Below are positions 1 through 6,740 of a DNA stretch of 7,084 nt, one piece after another. The stretch comes from Clostridia bacterium (GTDB taxonomy: Bacteria > Bacillota > Clostridia > HGM11327), in contig JAGBHJ010000047.1 in NCBI GenBank assembly GCA_017935525.1, forward strand, positions 1-7,084, read 5' to 3'. Numbering within the stretch: the stretch's first letter is position 1; each line of letters begins with the position of its first letter. Under the pieces are notes generated by a model, which was not told where the DNA came from, searched no databases, and saw only the letters and a list, made by a program, of their open reading frames with translations. A program made the position numbers and the translations under genes.

Positions 1-798
1 TTCTCAAAACCGCAAACCCAGCCCACGGATGAGGTTGCACAGTTGAATTCACTGGCTGCATCTACGGACGGCAGTACGCTCTACGTCGTCGCACTCAACA
101 CCTTATCCGAGCTGATGTACGACGTTGAGAAAATGATCTTTACAGAATTTCTCACCGCCGCAGAGCAGATAGATTTTTACGATGCTGCAACTCAGCTTTT
201 CCATATGGCGGAAGAAAAGGGCATCAGTATTTGCTTTGCCGATCTTACTGCCAATAACGGCATAAGCATCAAACAGCTTTACGATCCTCTGTTGACTGTG
301 CTCGGCAATGCCCCATCACCAAATGATATCGTCTGTCCTGAAGGTATAAGGGGTATCGCAATAACAGGCGGCAACAACTCCGGCAAAACCGTGTTTCTCC
401 GTTCGCTGGCGGTGGGTATGCTGATGGCGTACCAAGGTCTGCCAATGATGTGTAAGGAGGCAGCTTTGCCCCTCAAATGCTCCATGTTTTCACTTTTTGC
501 AACGTCGGAGCGCACGTTATCCCAGAATATGGGCAGATTTGAGCAGGAGGTGCAAAGGCTGTCACTGATACTGGACGAGATACCAAAGGACTCCGTGCTG
601 ATACTGAACGAGCCGTTCCAGACCACGGAATACGAGGAAGGTGCCCAAGGACTTTACGGAATATTGTCTGCATTGACGGACATCGGAGTGTTCTGGATAG
701 TAGTTACCCACTTGACTGACCTTGGTTCAAGACTGTACGACGATAATAACGTGCTTTGTCTGCATATGCATGATGATCATAAGCTAATTTGTAAATAA
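1..798 (+). CDS. MutS-like ATPase, C-terminal part (5' end outside window)
   Basis: The frame is open from base 1, so the gene begins upstream; the TTG at 43 is not a convincing start. The visible part is the ATPase domain of the MutS family. The Walker A motif GGNNSGKT lies at 367-390, followed by the LRSLAVG helix. A signature-like segment (SERTLSQNMGRFEQEV) comes next. The Walker B strand reads SVLILNEPF (about 589-615), and the switch histidine is in VVTHLTDLG (His codon 709-711). MutS family ATPases hydrolyse ATP as dimers to clamp or remodel DNA. The usual Walker B aspartate is asparagine here (Asn codon 607-609), while the catalytic glutamate (610-612) is kept. The protein ends soon after the ATPase, with no Smr nuclease tail, so it is more likely a MutS-related ATPase than the housekeeping mismatch repair MutS. 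Its substrate is unknown. A terminator follows 6 bases after the stop, so it is the last gene of its transcript. Confidence 0.85.
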   Translation, partial: FSKPQTQPTDEVAQLNSLAASTDGSTLYVVALNTLSELMYDVEKMIFTEFLTAAEQIDFYDAATQLFHMAEEKGISICFADLTANNGISIKQLYDPLLTVLGNAPSPNDIVCPEGIRGIAITGGNNSGKTVFLRSLAVGMLMAYQGLPMMCKEAALPLKCSMFSLFATSERTLSQNMGRFEQEVQRLSLILDEIPKDSVLILNEPFQTTEYEEGAQGLYGILSALTDIGVFWIVVTHLTDLGSRLYDDNNVLCLHMHDDHKLICK

Positions 799-804
799 TC
801 ACAG

Positions 805-831
805 CGGACCGTTTAACGCGGTCCGTTTTTT
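805..831 (+). terminator. Rho-independent terminator after the MutS-like gene
   Basis: A perfect 7-bp stem (CGGACCG at 805-811 with CGGTCCG at 819-825) encloses a 7-base loop and is followed directly by six T's (826-831). It separates the MutS-like gene from the downstream operon. Confidence 0.92.
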
Positions 832-842
832 GATTTGTTATC

Positions 843-858
843 TAATAAATATTTATTA
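843..858. promoter_or_regulatory. AT-only 16-bp palindrome upstream of promoter 875-903
   Basis: TAATAAAT (843-850) is followed directly by its reverse complement ATTTATTA (851-858). The palindrome ends 16 bases before the -35 box, in a run that is almost entirely A and T. It could act as an UP element for the RNA polymerase alpha subunit or as a regulator site. In such AT-rich DNA it could also be chance, so only the palindrome itself is certain. Confidence 0.3.
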
Positions 859-874
859 TTTTTATAAAAAATCA

Positions 875-903
875 TTGACAAATGAATTGAAATGAAGTAC
901 AAT
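875..903 (+). promoter_or_regulatory. Sigma-A promoter for the rhomboid-like/DUF1080 operon
   Basis: The -35 box is a perfect TTGACA (875-880). A 17-base spacer leads to the -10 box TACAAT (898-903), one base from consensus. It lies just after the MutS terminator and 34 bases before the start codon at 938. Confidence 0.85.
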
Positions 904-937
904 ATACATATGATGGAAGTAAGGGGGTACGCAAAAT

Positions 938-1597
938 ATGAAATGGCTTTACAGACTTGAATACAAGCACGGCAGACACGCCATCGAAAATCTGATGTAC
1001 TATATCGTCGGAGGTATGGCAGTTGTATTTATAATGGATATAATCTTAGCAAATGCGGGTATTCTTTGCGAAGAGCAAAGCCTTTATTCATTACTGGCGT
1101 TTGACAGAGCACTCATATTTAAGGGGCAGGTTTGGAGGCTGTTCAGCTTTATATTCCTCCCTCCGGATTCAAGTATTCTGTTTATAATCTTCTCCCTGTA
1201 TTTTTATTACCATATAGGCACCAGTCTGGAATCGGTATGGAGCAGCTTCAGATTTAATGTATATTATTTCTTCGGTATGCTCTGCACGATCGTATTTGGT
1301 CTTTTGGTCGGCTACACCACAAATTCGTTCCTTAATTTGTCGCTGTTCTTTGCTTATGCGGCAATGTTCCCCAACAACCAAATAATGGTGTTCTACGTTA
1401 TCCCCGTCAAGATCAAATACCTTGCATTGCTTGACGGCGCATACTTTGTGTATTCACTCTTGATCGTACCGGTTGGCTACAAGGTTGCCCTTATCGTTGC
1501 GGTAGGTAATTTCCTCCTGTTCTTCTGGGACGATATGATCAACGTGATAAAAACCTCATACTCAAATTATAAAGCAAGAAAAAGCTTTAGACGCTGA
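938..1597 (+). CDS. Rhomboid-like polytopic membrane protein, probably protease-inactive
   Basis: A 219-residue hydrophobic protein with about six membrane segments (roughly 20-40, 66-95, 106-127, 130-146, 150-178 and 182-197) and a basic cytoplasmic tail (KARKSFRR). The rhomboid/Derlin fold is suggested by GQVWRLFSFIFLP (63-75), which matches the WR motif of the L1 loop, and by the following GTSLESVW segment (94-101) ahead of the third helix. Active rhomboid proteases need a GxSG serine in helix 4 and a histidine in helix 6. Here the helix-4 region reads NLSLFF and helix 6 (AVGNFLLFF) has no histidine, so I infer a pseudoprotease of the iRhom/Derlin kind. Possible roles are binding or trafficking of membrane proteins; none is shown. 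The start is set by the AAGGGGG ribosome site (921-927), ten bases upstream. No terminator or promoter is visible in the 65 bases before the next gene, so co-transcription with the DUF1080 pair is likely. Confidence 0.7.
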   Translation: MKWLYRLEYKHGRHAIENLMYYIVGGMAVVFIMDIILANAGILCEEQSLYSLLAFDRALIFKGQVWRLFSFIFLPPDSSILFIIFSLYFYYHIGTSLESVWSSFRFNVYYFFGMLCTIVFGLLVGYTTNSFLNLSLFFAYAAMFPNNQIMVFYVIPVKIKYLALLDGAYFVYSLLIVPVGYKVALIVAVGNFLLFFWDDMINVIKTSYSNYKARKSFRR

Positions 1598-1662
1598 TAC
1601 AGGATATTCCGCTGAGCTCACGCAGAGGGATCCGAAATCTATAACTCAAAAGGAGAATTATT

Positions 1663-2250
1663 ATGACACACAAGAAGATCATGTTGTTCGACGGCACAAG
1701 CACGGATGGTTGGACAACAAAGGAAGGCCAGCCCATAAACTGGACTATTGATGAGGAGGGTGCGTTGGTAGTAGGTACTGACGACATCATCTCCAAGGAA
1801 ACATACGGCGATGCACACATCCACGTTGAGTTTTGGTTGCCCAATATGCCCGAGGCAACGGGACAGGCTAAGGCAAACAGCGGTGTTTACGTTCACGGCG
1901 AATACGAGATCCAGGTTCTCGATTCATACGGTGTTGAGGAATACACAGATTCCGATTGTAGCGGAATTTACGAGCAGCACAGACCCCTTATTAACGCAAA
2001 CCTCCCGCCGGAAACATGGCAAACCTACGATATTTATTTCCGTGCACCTACCTTTAACAATGATGGCGAGATCGTACAAAACGGTAGACTCACTCTCCTG
2101 TTTAATGGTCAGTGCGTTCACAACAATGTTGAGCTCTTCCACCGTACACCCGGTGGCTACAGAAGAAAGAGAGTGCCTGTTGGTCCCCTCCTTCTTCAGG
2201 ATCATGACAATAAAGTTCGTTACAGAAACATCTGGATCGAGAAGCTTTAA
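1663..2250 (+). CDS. DUF1080 / 3-keto-disaccharide hydrolase family protein, copy 1
   Basis: This 195-residue protein consists of essentially one PF06439 domain, a concanavalin/laminin-G-like beta sandwich whose family has been linked to cleavage of 3-keto-glycosides. Family landmarks in order are LFDGTSTDGW (8-17), HIHVEFWLP (52-60), NSGVYVHG (72-79), YEIQVLDSYG (81-90), DCSGIYEQ (98-105), ETWQTYDIYFRAP (117-129) and GPLLLQD (174-180) running into VRYRNIWIEKL at the C terminus. There is no signal peptide or lipobox, so the protein should be cytoplasmic, whereas many family members in other phyla are exported. The start is fixed by AAAGGAG (1648-1654), eight bases upstream. It is the most divergent of the three intact copies: it lacks the MAFEKIVLFDG start and has a basic loop (YRRKR, 166-170). 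The substrate cannot be read from sequence. Copy 2 follows after 29 bases. Confidence 0.87.
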   Translation: MTHKKIMLFDGTSTDGWTTKEGQPINWTIDEEGALVVGTDDIISKETYGDAHIHVEFWLPNMPEATGQAKANSGVYVHGEYEIQVLDSYGVEEYTDSDCSGIYEQHRPLINANLPPETWQTYDIYFRAPTFNNDGEIVQNGRLTLLFNGQCVHNNVELFHRTPGGYRRKRVPVGPLLLQDHDNKVRYRNIWIEKL

Positions 2251-2279
2251 TTTATATTATTTTTCAAAGGAGAAATACT

Positions 2280-2870
2280 ATGGCATTTGAAAAAATTGTA
2301 TTGTTCGACGGCAAGAATCTTGACGGTTGGACAAAGCGTAACGGCGAACCCGCAGAATGGCCGATAGGCGAAGACGGTGCTATGACAGTTGGTCATGGCG
2401 ACATCGTTTCCAAGGAAACATACAAGGACGCACACATTCACGTTGAGTTCTGGTTGCCCAATATGCCCGAGGAATCAGGTCAGGGCAAGGCAAACAGCGG
2501 TGTTTACGTTCACGGCGTTTACGAGGTTCAGGTTCTTGACTCTTACGGCATAGAAAATCCCGAAAGTTGGGACTGCTCCGGTATCTACCAGCAGTACAAG
2601 CCTCTCACAAACGCAAACCTCCCCGCAGAAACATGGCAGACATACGATATCTACTTCGTAGCTCCCAAGTACAACGAGGCAGGCGAGGTTATTGAGGACG
2701 GCAGAATGACAGTTATCTTCAACGGTATCTGCGTACACAACAACATCGTTCTTTACAGAAATACTCCCGGTGGCATCAAGGATGGCCGTCATGCAGAAGG
2801 TCCCCTCCTCCTCCAGGATCATGGCAACAGAGTACGTTTCCGTAACGTATGGATCGAAAAGCTCAACTGA
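2280..2870 (+). CDS. DUF1080 / 3-keto-disaccharide hydrolase family protein, copy 2
   Basis: A 196-residue, single-domain PF06439 protein, closest by eye to copy 3 (both begin MAFEKIVLFDG). It carries the same ordered landmarks as copy 1: HIHVEFWLPNMPE, NSGVYVHG, YEVQVLDSYG, DCSGIYQQ, ETWQTYDIYF, FNGICVHNN and GPLLLQDHGNRVRF. It has no signal peptide and no added domain. The ribosome site AAAGGAG (2266-2272) is seven bases before ATG. The TGA stop is followed at once by an in-frame TAA (2871-2873), a double stop. The 29-base gap from copy 1 holds only the ribosome site, so the two are one transcript, and a terminator hairpin follows. It is likely a cytoplasmic sugar-modifying enzyme or sugar-binding protein; catalysis is assigned from the family, not shown here. 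Confidence 0.88.
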   Translation: MAFEKIVLFDGKNLDGWTKRNGEPAEWPIGEDGAMTVGHGDIVSKETYKDAHIHVEFWLPNMPEESGQGKANSGVYVHGVYEVQVLDSYGIENPESWDCSGIYQQYKPLTNANLPAETWQTYDIYFVAPKYNEAGEVIEDGRMTVIFNGICVHNNIVLYRNTPGGIKDGRHAEGPLLLQDHGNRVRFRNVWIEKLN

Positions 2871-2902
2871 TAAACCATCATTTGACAAAACAAAGATCAA
2901 CA

Positions 2903-2943
2903 AAGGCGTGGCGCTCCACAGCGGGCATCACGCCTTCTCTTTT
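2903..2943 (+). terminator. Probable rho-independent terminator after DUF1080 copy 2
   Basis: AAGGCGTG (2903-2910) pairs perfectly with CACGCCTT (2929-2936), and a small inner stem, CGCT (2912-2915) with AGCG (2920-2923), lies in the loop. A pyrimidine tail, CTCTTTT, runs from 2937 to 2943. The tail is less pure than at 805-831, so some read-through is possible. Confidence 0.72.
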
Positions 2944-2962
2944 GTATTGCGGATAATTCCGT

Positions 2963-2991
2963 TTGACTTTACTGTGGCTGTGTGATATAAT
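2963..2991 (+). promoter_or_regulatory. Extended -10 sigma-A promoter for the permease-GH2 gene
   Basis: The -35 box TTGACT (2963-2968) lies 17 bases from a perfect TATAAT (2986-2991), which is preceded by TGA at 2983-2985, giving the extended TGn-TATAAT form. This is a strong promoter by sequence. The start codon at 3034 is 42 bases downstream of the -10 box. Confidence 0.88.
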
Positions 2992-3007
2992 TGTACAAGT
3001 ATATCAC
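2982..3007. promoter_or_regulatory. Putative operator: 26-bp dyad over the -10 box and start site
   Basis: GTGATATA (2982-2989) and its exact reverse complement TATATCAC (3000-3007) flank a central TTGTACAA palindrome (2991-2998). The two 13-base halves match at 12 positions. The dyad covers the -10 box and the expected transcription start, where a bound repressor would block initiation. The inferred partner is a dimeric repressor such as a GntR or LacI type protein, but no regulator gene is in the window. Part of the left arm is constrained by the -10 box, yet the right arm lies outside it, so the symmetry is not explained by promoter consensus. Confidence 0.7.
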
Positions 3008-3033
3008 GTTTATGACGTAATTGGGAGGAAATA

Positions 3034-6024
3034 ATGACAAGATCAAAGCTTTCCGGTAAGTTCTGGTTGGCACTTACAACGTTCAGCCTTATAGGGCAGG
3101 TGGCATGGATAGTTGAGAATATGTACCTCAACGTATTTATCTACAAAATGTTCAACGCATCCGCTGCGGACATTTCCGCAATGGTAACCGCAAGCTCCAT
3201 TGCAGCAACACTGACGACGGTATTTATAGGCGCACTGTCCGACAAATTAGGCAAGCGCAAGGTATTTATGTGTACGGGATACATTTTGTGGGGTATTTCC
3301 ATATTCAGCTTTGTGGCGCTGAACACAAAGACCCTTGGAACGCTGTTCCCCATGGCAGTTTCCGTAACCTCGCTGGGCGTTGCCCTCACCATTTTACTGG
3401 ACTGTGTGATGACGTTTTTCGGTTCTGCCGCAAACGACGCCGCATTCAACGCATGGCTGACAGATTCCACAGACTCCACAAACAGAGGCGCCGCAGAGGG
3501 CATCAATTCAATGATGCCGTTGGTATCGATGCTCCTTGTTTTTGGCGGTTTTATGTTCTTTGATCTGAACAAATTCCAAAGCTGGACAGTCATCTTTACT
3601 GTCATCGGCGTTATTGTTACAGTCATCGGTGTTCTGGGCTTTTTTATTATCAAGGACAGCGCAGTAGCCCCGTCCGACAGCGGATATTTCAGCAATGTTG
3701 TACATGGTTTTTTGCCGTCAACTGTAAAGCAAAACAAGTCCTTTTACAAAACGCTTTTGTGCTACGTTATTTTCTGCATATCCATACAGGTGTTTATGCC
3801 CTATCTGATACTGTACTACGAAGTATCTCTCGGAATCACCAATTACGTACCCATACTTGCTCCCGCAGTTATACTTGCGGCTGTTGCCACGTTCTTTTGG
3901 GGCAAGGTTTATGACAAAAAGGGCTTTGACCTCTCCTCCGGAATCAGCATACTGTCTCTGGTGCTGGGGTACGTGTTCCTTTTCCTGTTTAAGAGTATAG
4001 TAATGGTATTTATCGGCTCTTTGCTGATGATGTGCGGTTACCTCTGCTCCACGGCAGTTTTTGGCGCAAAGATAAGGGATCTGACCCCCGTGGGCATGGC
4101 AGGCAGGTTCCAGGGCGTCAGAATATTCTCCCAGGTGCTTGTACCGGGTATCGTTGGACCCTTTATCGGCAAGACCATACTCCAAGATGCACGGACCATA
4201 GTCAATAACGACGGTACGACCTCATTCGTGCCCAACGAAAACATATTCCTTGGTGCTTTGGCGGTACTGGTCATATTGATAGTGCTGATGCTCATCACGA
4301 GGGATAAAAAGCAATACAGAACACAGGAGCTTTCCACAGATTTCGAGTCCGATGACTCCTCATCATGGCAGACAGAGCATCCACGCCCGCAGATGATGCG
4401 TAAGGACGTGCTGAATCTTTGTGGTATCTGGCAGTTATCATCGCTTTATAAAGGCAAGCTGACGGAGCTTGGCGATATCACCGTACCATTTCCTCCCGAA
4501 TCAGCACTTTCGGGCATCAAAAGGCAGAAAAAAGATAAAGAAAAATACGTTTACGAAAAAACGTTTACCATACCCGAGCAATTCCACGGCAAGAGATTGA
4601 TATTGCATTTTGACGCGGTTGACAACACTGCCGAGCTTTATCTGAATGGTGAATACCTCGCCACCCACCACGGCGGCTATACCCCTTTTGACTTCCACAT
4701 AACAAACAAGGTCAAGGATGGTGAAAATACCGTCAAGGTCGTCGTTACGGACGAGCTTGATAGTGACTATCCCTACGGCAAGCAAAGCAAAAAGCGTGGC
4801 GGAATGTGGTACACCCCCATCAGCGGAATTTGGCAGGCGGTCTGGCTGGAGGCTGTTCCCTATCAGTTTGTTAGCGAGATCAAAACAGACGTGACGCTTG
4901 ATTCTGTCACATTTTCCCTGCTGGGTGGCAATAAGCACAAGATCATTTCCATTGACGGCGTTGGTGAATACGAATTTGACGGAGATACCTTTACCCTTTC
5001 CGTTCCCGACCCCAAGCTCTGGTCACCCGAAGCACCGCACCTCTATTATTATACCTTGACCTGCGGTGAGGACGTTATCAGCTCTTACTTTGCATTAAGG
5101 ACGGTGGACATTCGCGAGGTAAACGGCAAATCATTTATTTGCCTTAACGGTAAGCCTTACTTTTTCCACGGCTTGCTTGATCAAGGCTATTGGCCCGACG
5201 GTATTTTTACCCCTGCAACACCAAAGGGATATGAATACGACATTTTGCAGATGAAAAAGCTGGGCTTTAATATGTTGAGAAAGCACATCAAGTCAGAACC
5301 CGAGGCTTTTTATTACTACTGTGACAAGCACGGTATGGTAGTTTTCCAGGACTTTATCAACAGCGGCAAGTACAGTTTCTTGCTTGATACCGCATTGCCG
5401 ACAATAGGAATCAAGAAAGGACTTACCCGCCCTGCAAGCAAAAAGCGCAAGGAAGTATTCTACGAGAATGCAATTGCTCTTATATCAAGGCTTCATTCTC
5501 ACCCATCGGTTTGCTACTACACCATATTCAACGAGGGCTGGGGACAGCATGACCACGACGCAATCTACCGCAGATTAAAGAAGCTTCAACCCAACGTTGT
5601 TTTCGATACCGCTTCCGGCTGGTTTATACCAAAGGAAAGTGACGTTACCAGCGACCACGTTTACTTTAAGAGAATAAACTCAAGGGCAAAAAAGGGCAAG
5701 CCCCTTGTTTTGTCCGAATTTGGCGGATATTCTTACAAGATTCCTCAGCATTCATTCAATCTGGACAAGACCTTCGGCTACAAAAAATGCCCCGACAGAG
5801 AGGACTTCAACTCATCCCTTGAGGCATTGTACATTAACGAGGTTCTGCCCACCATTACAAGCCAAGGATTGAATGCGGCAGTCTTGACACAGGTCAGCGA
5901 CGTTGAAGACGAAACCAACGGCTTGATGACCTACGACAGAAAGATCACAAAGGCAGATGAAACGCTTATGCAAAGCATCGCCAAGCGCTTGTTTGACGAA
6001 TTTGACAATGTGATAAATAAATAA
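3034..6024 (+). CDS. Fused MFS sugar permease - GH2 glycoside hydrolase
   Basis: A 996-residue, two-part protein. Residues 1-427 form a 12-helix MFS/GPH-type permease with motif A GALSDKLGKRK (66-76), AWLTDSTDSTNRGAAEG (140-156) typical of clostridial sugar permeases, and a second half with GKVYDKKG (290-297). A polar linker (428-447) follows. From about 448 (HPRPQMMRKDVLNLCGIW) a GH2 enzyme begins: a jelly-roll sugar-binding domain to about 600, a short Ig-like domain to about 690, then a TIM barrel. Both GH2 catalytic glutamates appear present: acid/base Glu834 in IFNEGWGQ and nucleophile Glu895 in LVLSEFGGY. The GH2 part has no signal peptide, and with 12 helices both termini should be cytoplasmic, so a glycoside would be hydrolysed right after import. 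Substrate is unknown (beta-galactoside, beta-glucuronide or another beta-glycoside). The start is set by GGAGGA (3024-3029). No stop, frameshift or internal ribosome site is seen at the junction (Met454/455). Confidence 0.88.
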   Translation: MTRSKLSGKFWLALTTFSLIGQVAWIVENMYLNVFIYKMFNASAADISAMVTASSIAATLTTVFIGALSDKLGKRKVFMCTGYILWGISIFSFVALNTKTLGTLFPMAVSVTSLGVALTILLDCVMTFFGSAANDAAFNAWLTDSTDSTNRGAAEGINSMMPLVSMLLVFGGFMFFDLNKFQSWTVIFTVIGVIVTVIGVLGFFIIKDSAVAPSDSGYFSNVVHGFLPSTVKQNKSFYKTLLCYVIFCISIQVFMPYLILYYEVSLGITNYVPILAPAVILAAVATFFWGKVYDKKGFDLSSGISILSLVLGYVFLFLFKSIVMVFIGSLLMMCGYLCSTAVFGAKIRDLTPVGMAGRFQGVRIFSQVLVPGIVGPFIGKTILQDARTIVNNDGTTSFVPNENIFLGALAVLVILIVLMLITRDKKQYRTQELSTDFESDDSSSWQTEHPRPQMMRKDVLNLCGIWQLSSLYKGKLTELGDITVPFPPESALSGIKRQKKDKEKYVYEKTFTIPEQFHGKRLILHFDAVDNTAELYLNGEYLATHHGGYTPFDFHITNKVKDGENTVKVVVTDELDSDYPYGKQSKKRGGMWYTPISGIWQAVWLEAVPYQFVSEIKTDVTLDSVTFSLLGGNKHKIISIDGVGEYEFDGDTFTLSVPDPKLWSPEAPHLYYYTLTCGEDVISSYFALRTVDIREVNGKSFICLNGKPYFFHGLLDQGYWPDGIFTPATPKGYEYDILQMKKLGFNMLRKHIKSEPEAFYYYCDKHGMVVFQDFINSGKYSFLLDTALPTIGIKKGLTRPASKKRKEVFYENAIALISRLHSHPSVCYYTIFNEGWGQHDHDAIYRRLKKLQPNVVFDTASGWFIPKESDVTSDHVYFKRINSRAKKGKPLVLSEFGGYSYKIPQHSFNLDKTFGYKKCPDREDFNSSLEALYINEVLPTITSQGLNAAVLTQVSDVEDETNGLMTYDRKITKADETLMQSIAKRLFDEFDNVINK

Positions 6025-6066
6025 TGTGATTTTTACAATTTATTACAAAAAATTTCGCCATCAGCC

Positions 6067-6095
6067 TTGACTTTTGGCGGCAAATCAAATATAAT
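6067..6095 (+). promoter_or_regulatory. Sigma-A promoter for DUF1080 copy 3
   Basis: The -35 box TTGACT (6067-6072), a 17-base spacer and a perfect TATAAT (6090-6095) lie 49 bases before the ATG. No convincing terminator separates this site from the permease-GH2 stop at 6024, so copy 3 may also receive read-through transcription. Confidence 0.85.
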
Positions 6096-6108
6096 ATACT
6101 TATCAAGC

Positions 6109-6126
6109 ACAAATATCTTTATTTGT
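6109..6126. promoter_or_regulatory. Inverted repeat in the 5' leader of DUF1080 copy 3
   Basis: ACAAATA (6109-6115) and its reverse complement TATTTGT (6120-6126) are separated by TCTT. The repeat starts about 13 bases after the -10 box and ends just before the ribosome site AAAGGAG (6130-6136). It could be a repressor site or a weak RNA hairpin near the ribosome site. It is AT-rich and does not match the 2982-3007 dyad, so chance remains possible. Confidence 0.35.
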
Positions 6127-6144
6127 TAAAAAGGAGATTTTATT

Positions 6145-6735
6145 ATGGCATTTGAAAAGATCGTTTTGTTCGATGGAACAAATCTGGACGGATGGACAAG
6201 ATGGGACGGCTCTGCTCCCCAAAATTGGGTCATCGGTGAAGACGGCGCTGTTACAGTTGGTAACGGCAACATTATTTCCAAGGAAAAATACGGCGACGCA
6301 CACATCCACGTAGAATTCTGGCTCCCCAATATGCCCGACTGCACAGGTCAGGACAAGGCAAACAGCGGTGTTTACGTTCACGGCTGCTACGAGGTGCAGG
6401 TTCTTGACTCCTACGGCGTAGAAGATCCCCAGAGCTACGACTGCTCCGGTATCTACCAGCAGTTCAAGCCCCTTACAAACGCTTGCCAGCCTGCAGAAAC
6501 CTGGCAGACATACGACATTTACGTTAAGGCACCCCGTTTTGAGGACGGCAAGGTGGTTGAGGACGGCAGAATGACTGTTATTTTTAACGGTATATGCGTT
6601 CACAACAACATCGTGCTCAAGAGCAACACTCCCGGTGGATTTACAGAGTACCGTGTAGCCGAAGGTCCTCTCCTCCTTCAGGATCACGGCAACAAGGTTC
6701 GTTACCGCAACGTTTGGATCGAAAAGCTTGACTGA
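6145..6735 (+). CDS. DUF1080 / 3-keto-disaccharide hydrolase family protein, copy 3
   Basis: A 196-residue, single-domain PF06439 protein very similar to copy 2, sharing MAFEKIVLFDG, NSGVYVHG, DCSGIYQQ, DGRMTVIFNGICVHNN, GPLLLQDHGNKVRY and RNVWIEKL. It has no signal peptide, so it is predicted to be cytoplasmic. AAAGGAG (6130-6136) eight bases upstream supports the ATG. It has its own consensus promoter, unlike copies 1 and 2, so its expression may be controlled separately. It differs from copy 2 mainly in surface stretches: an insertion near residues 22-26 (GSAPQ), a shorter loop at EDGKVVEDG, and Cys81 where copies 1 and 2 have Glu and Val. Its TGA stop is followed at once by an in-frame TAG (6736-6738). 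The fourth copy begins 5 bases after the stop. Family membership is firm; enzymatic role is inferred from the family. Confidence 0.88.
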   Translation: MAFEKIVLFDGTNLDGWTRWDGSAPQNWVIGEDGAVTVGNGNIISKEKYGDAHIHVEFWLPNMPDCTGQDKANSGVYVHGCYEVQVLDSYGVEDPQSYDCSGIYQQFKPLTNACQPAETWQTYDIYVKAPRFEDGKVVEDGRMTVIFNGICVHNNIVLKSNTPGGFTEYRVAEGPLLLQDHGNKVRYRNVWIEKLD

Positions 6736-6740
6736 TAGCC

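Noticed and set aside
1811..2290. Plus-strand 159-codon frame overlapping DUF1080 copy 1
   Set aside because: It is a different-frame shadow of a gene with clear family motifs, and has no ribosome site or recognisable domain.
1663..2870. Copies 1 and 2 as a mobile element or composite repeat
   Set aside because: No terminal inverted repeats, target duplications or transposase are visible; ordinary gene duplication explains the arrangement.
2475..2903. Long minus-strand open frame opposite DUF1080 copy 2 (similar ones opposite copy 3 at 6103-6687 and copy 1)
   Set aside because: These mirror the conserved coding strand and recur because the paralogs share codon pattern; they have no ribosome sites or recognisable domains.
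4393..4398. Separate internal start (ATG ATG) for a stand-alone GH2 protein
   Set aside because: No ribosome site lies within 15 bases upstream, the frame is continuous with the permease, and the GH2 homology (HPRPQ) already begins before these codons.
6056..6079. CGCCA/TGGCG inverted repeat as a terminator for the permease-GH2 gene
   Set aside because: The stem is only 5 bp with a 14-base loop, it has no T-run after it, and it encloses the -35 box of the next promoter. At most it is a weak regulator site.
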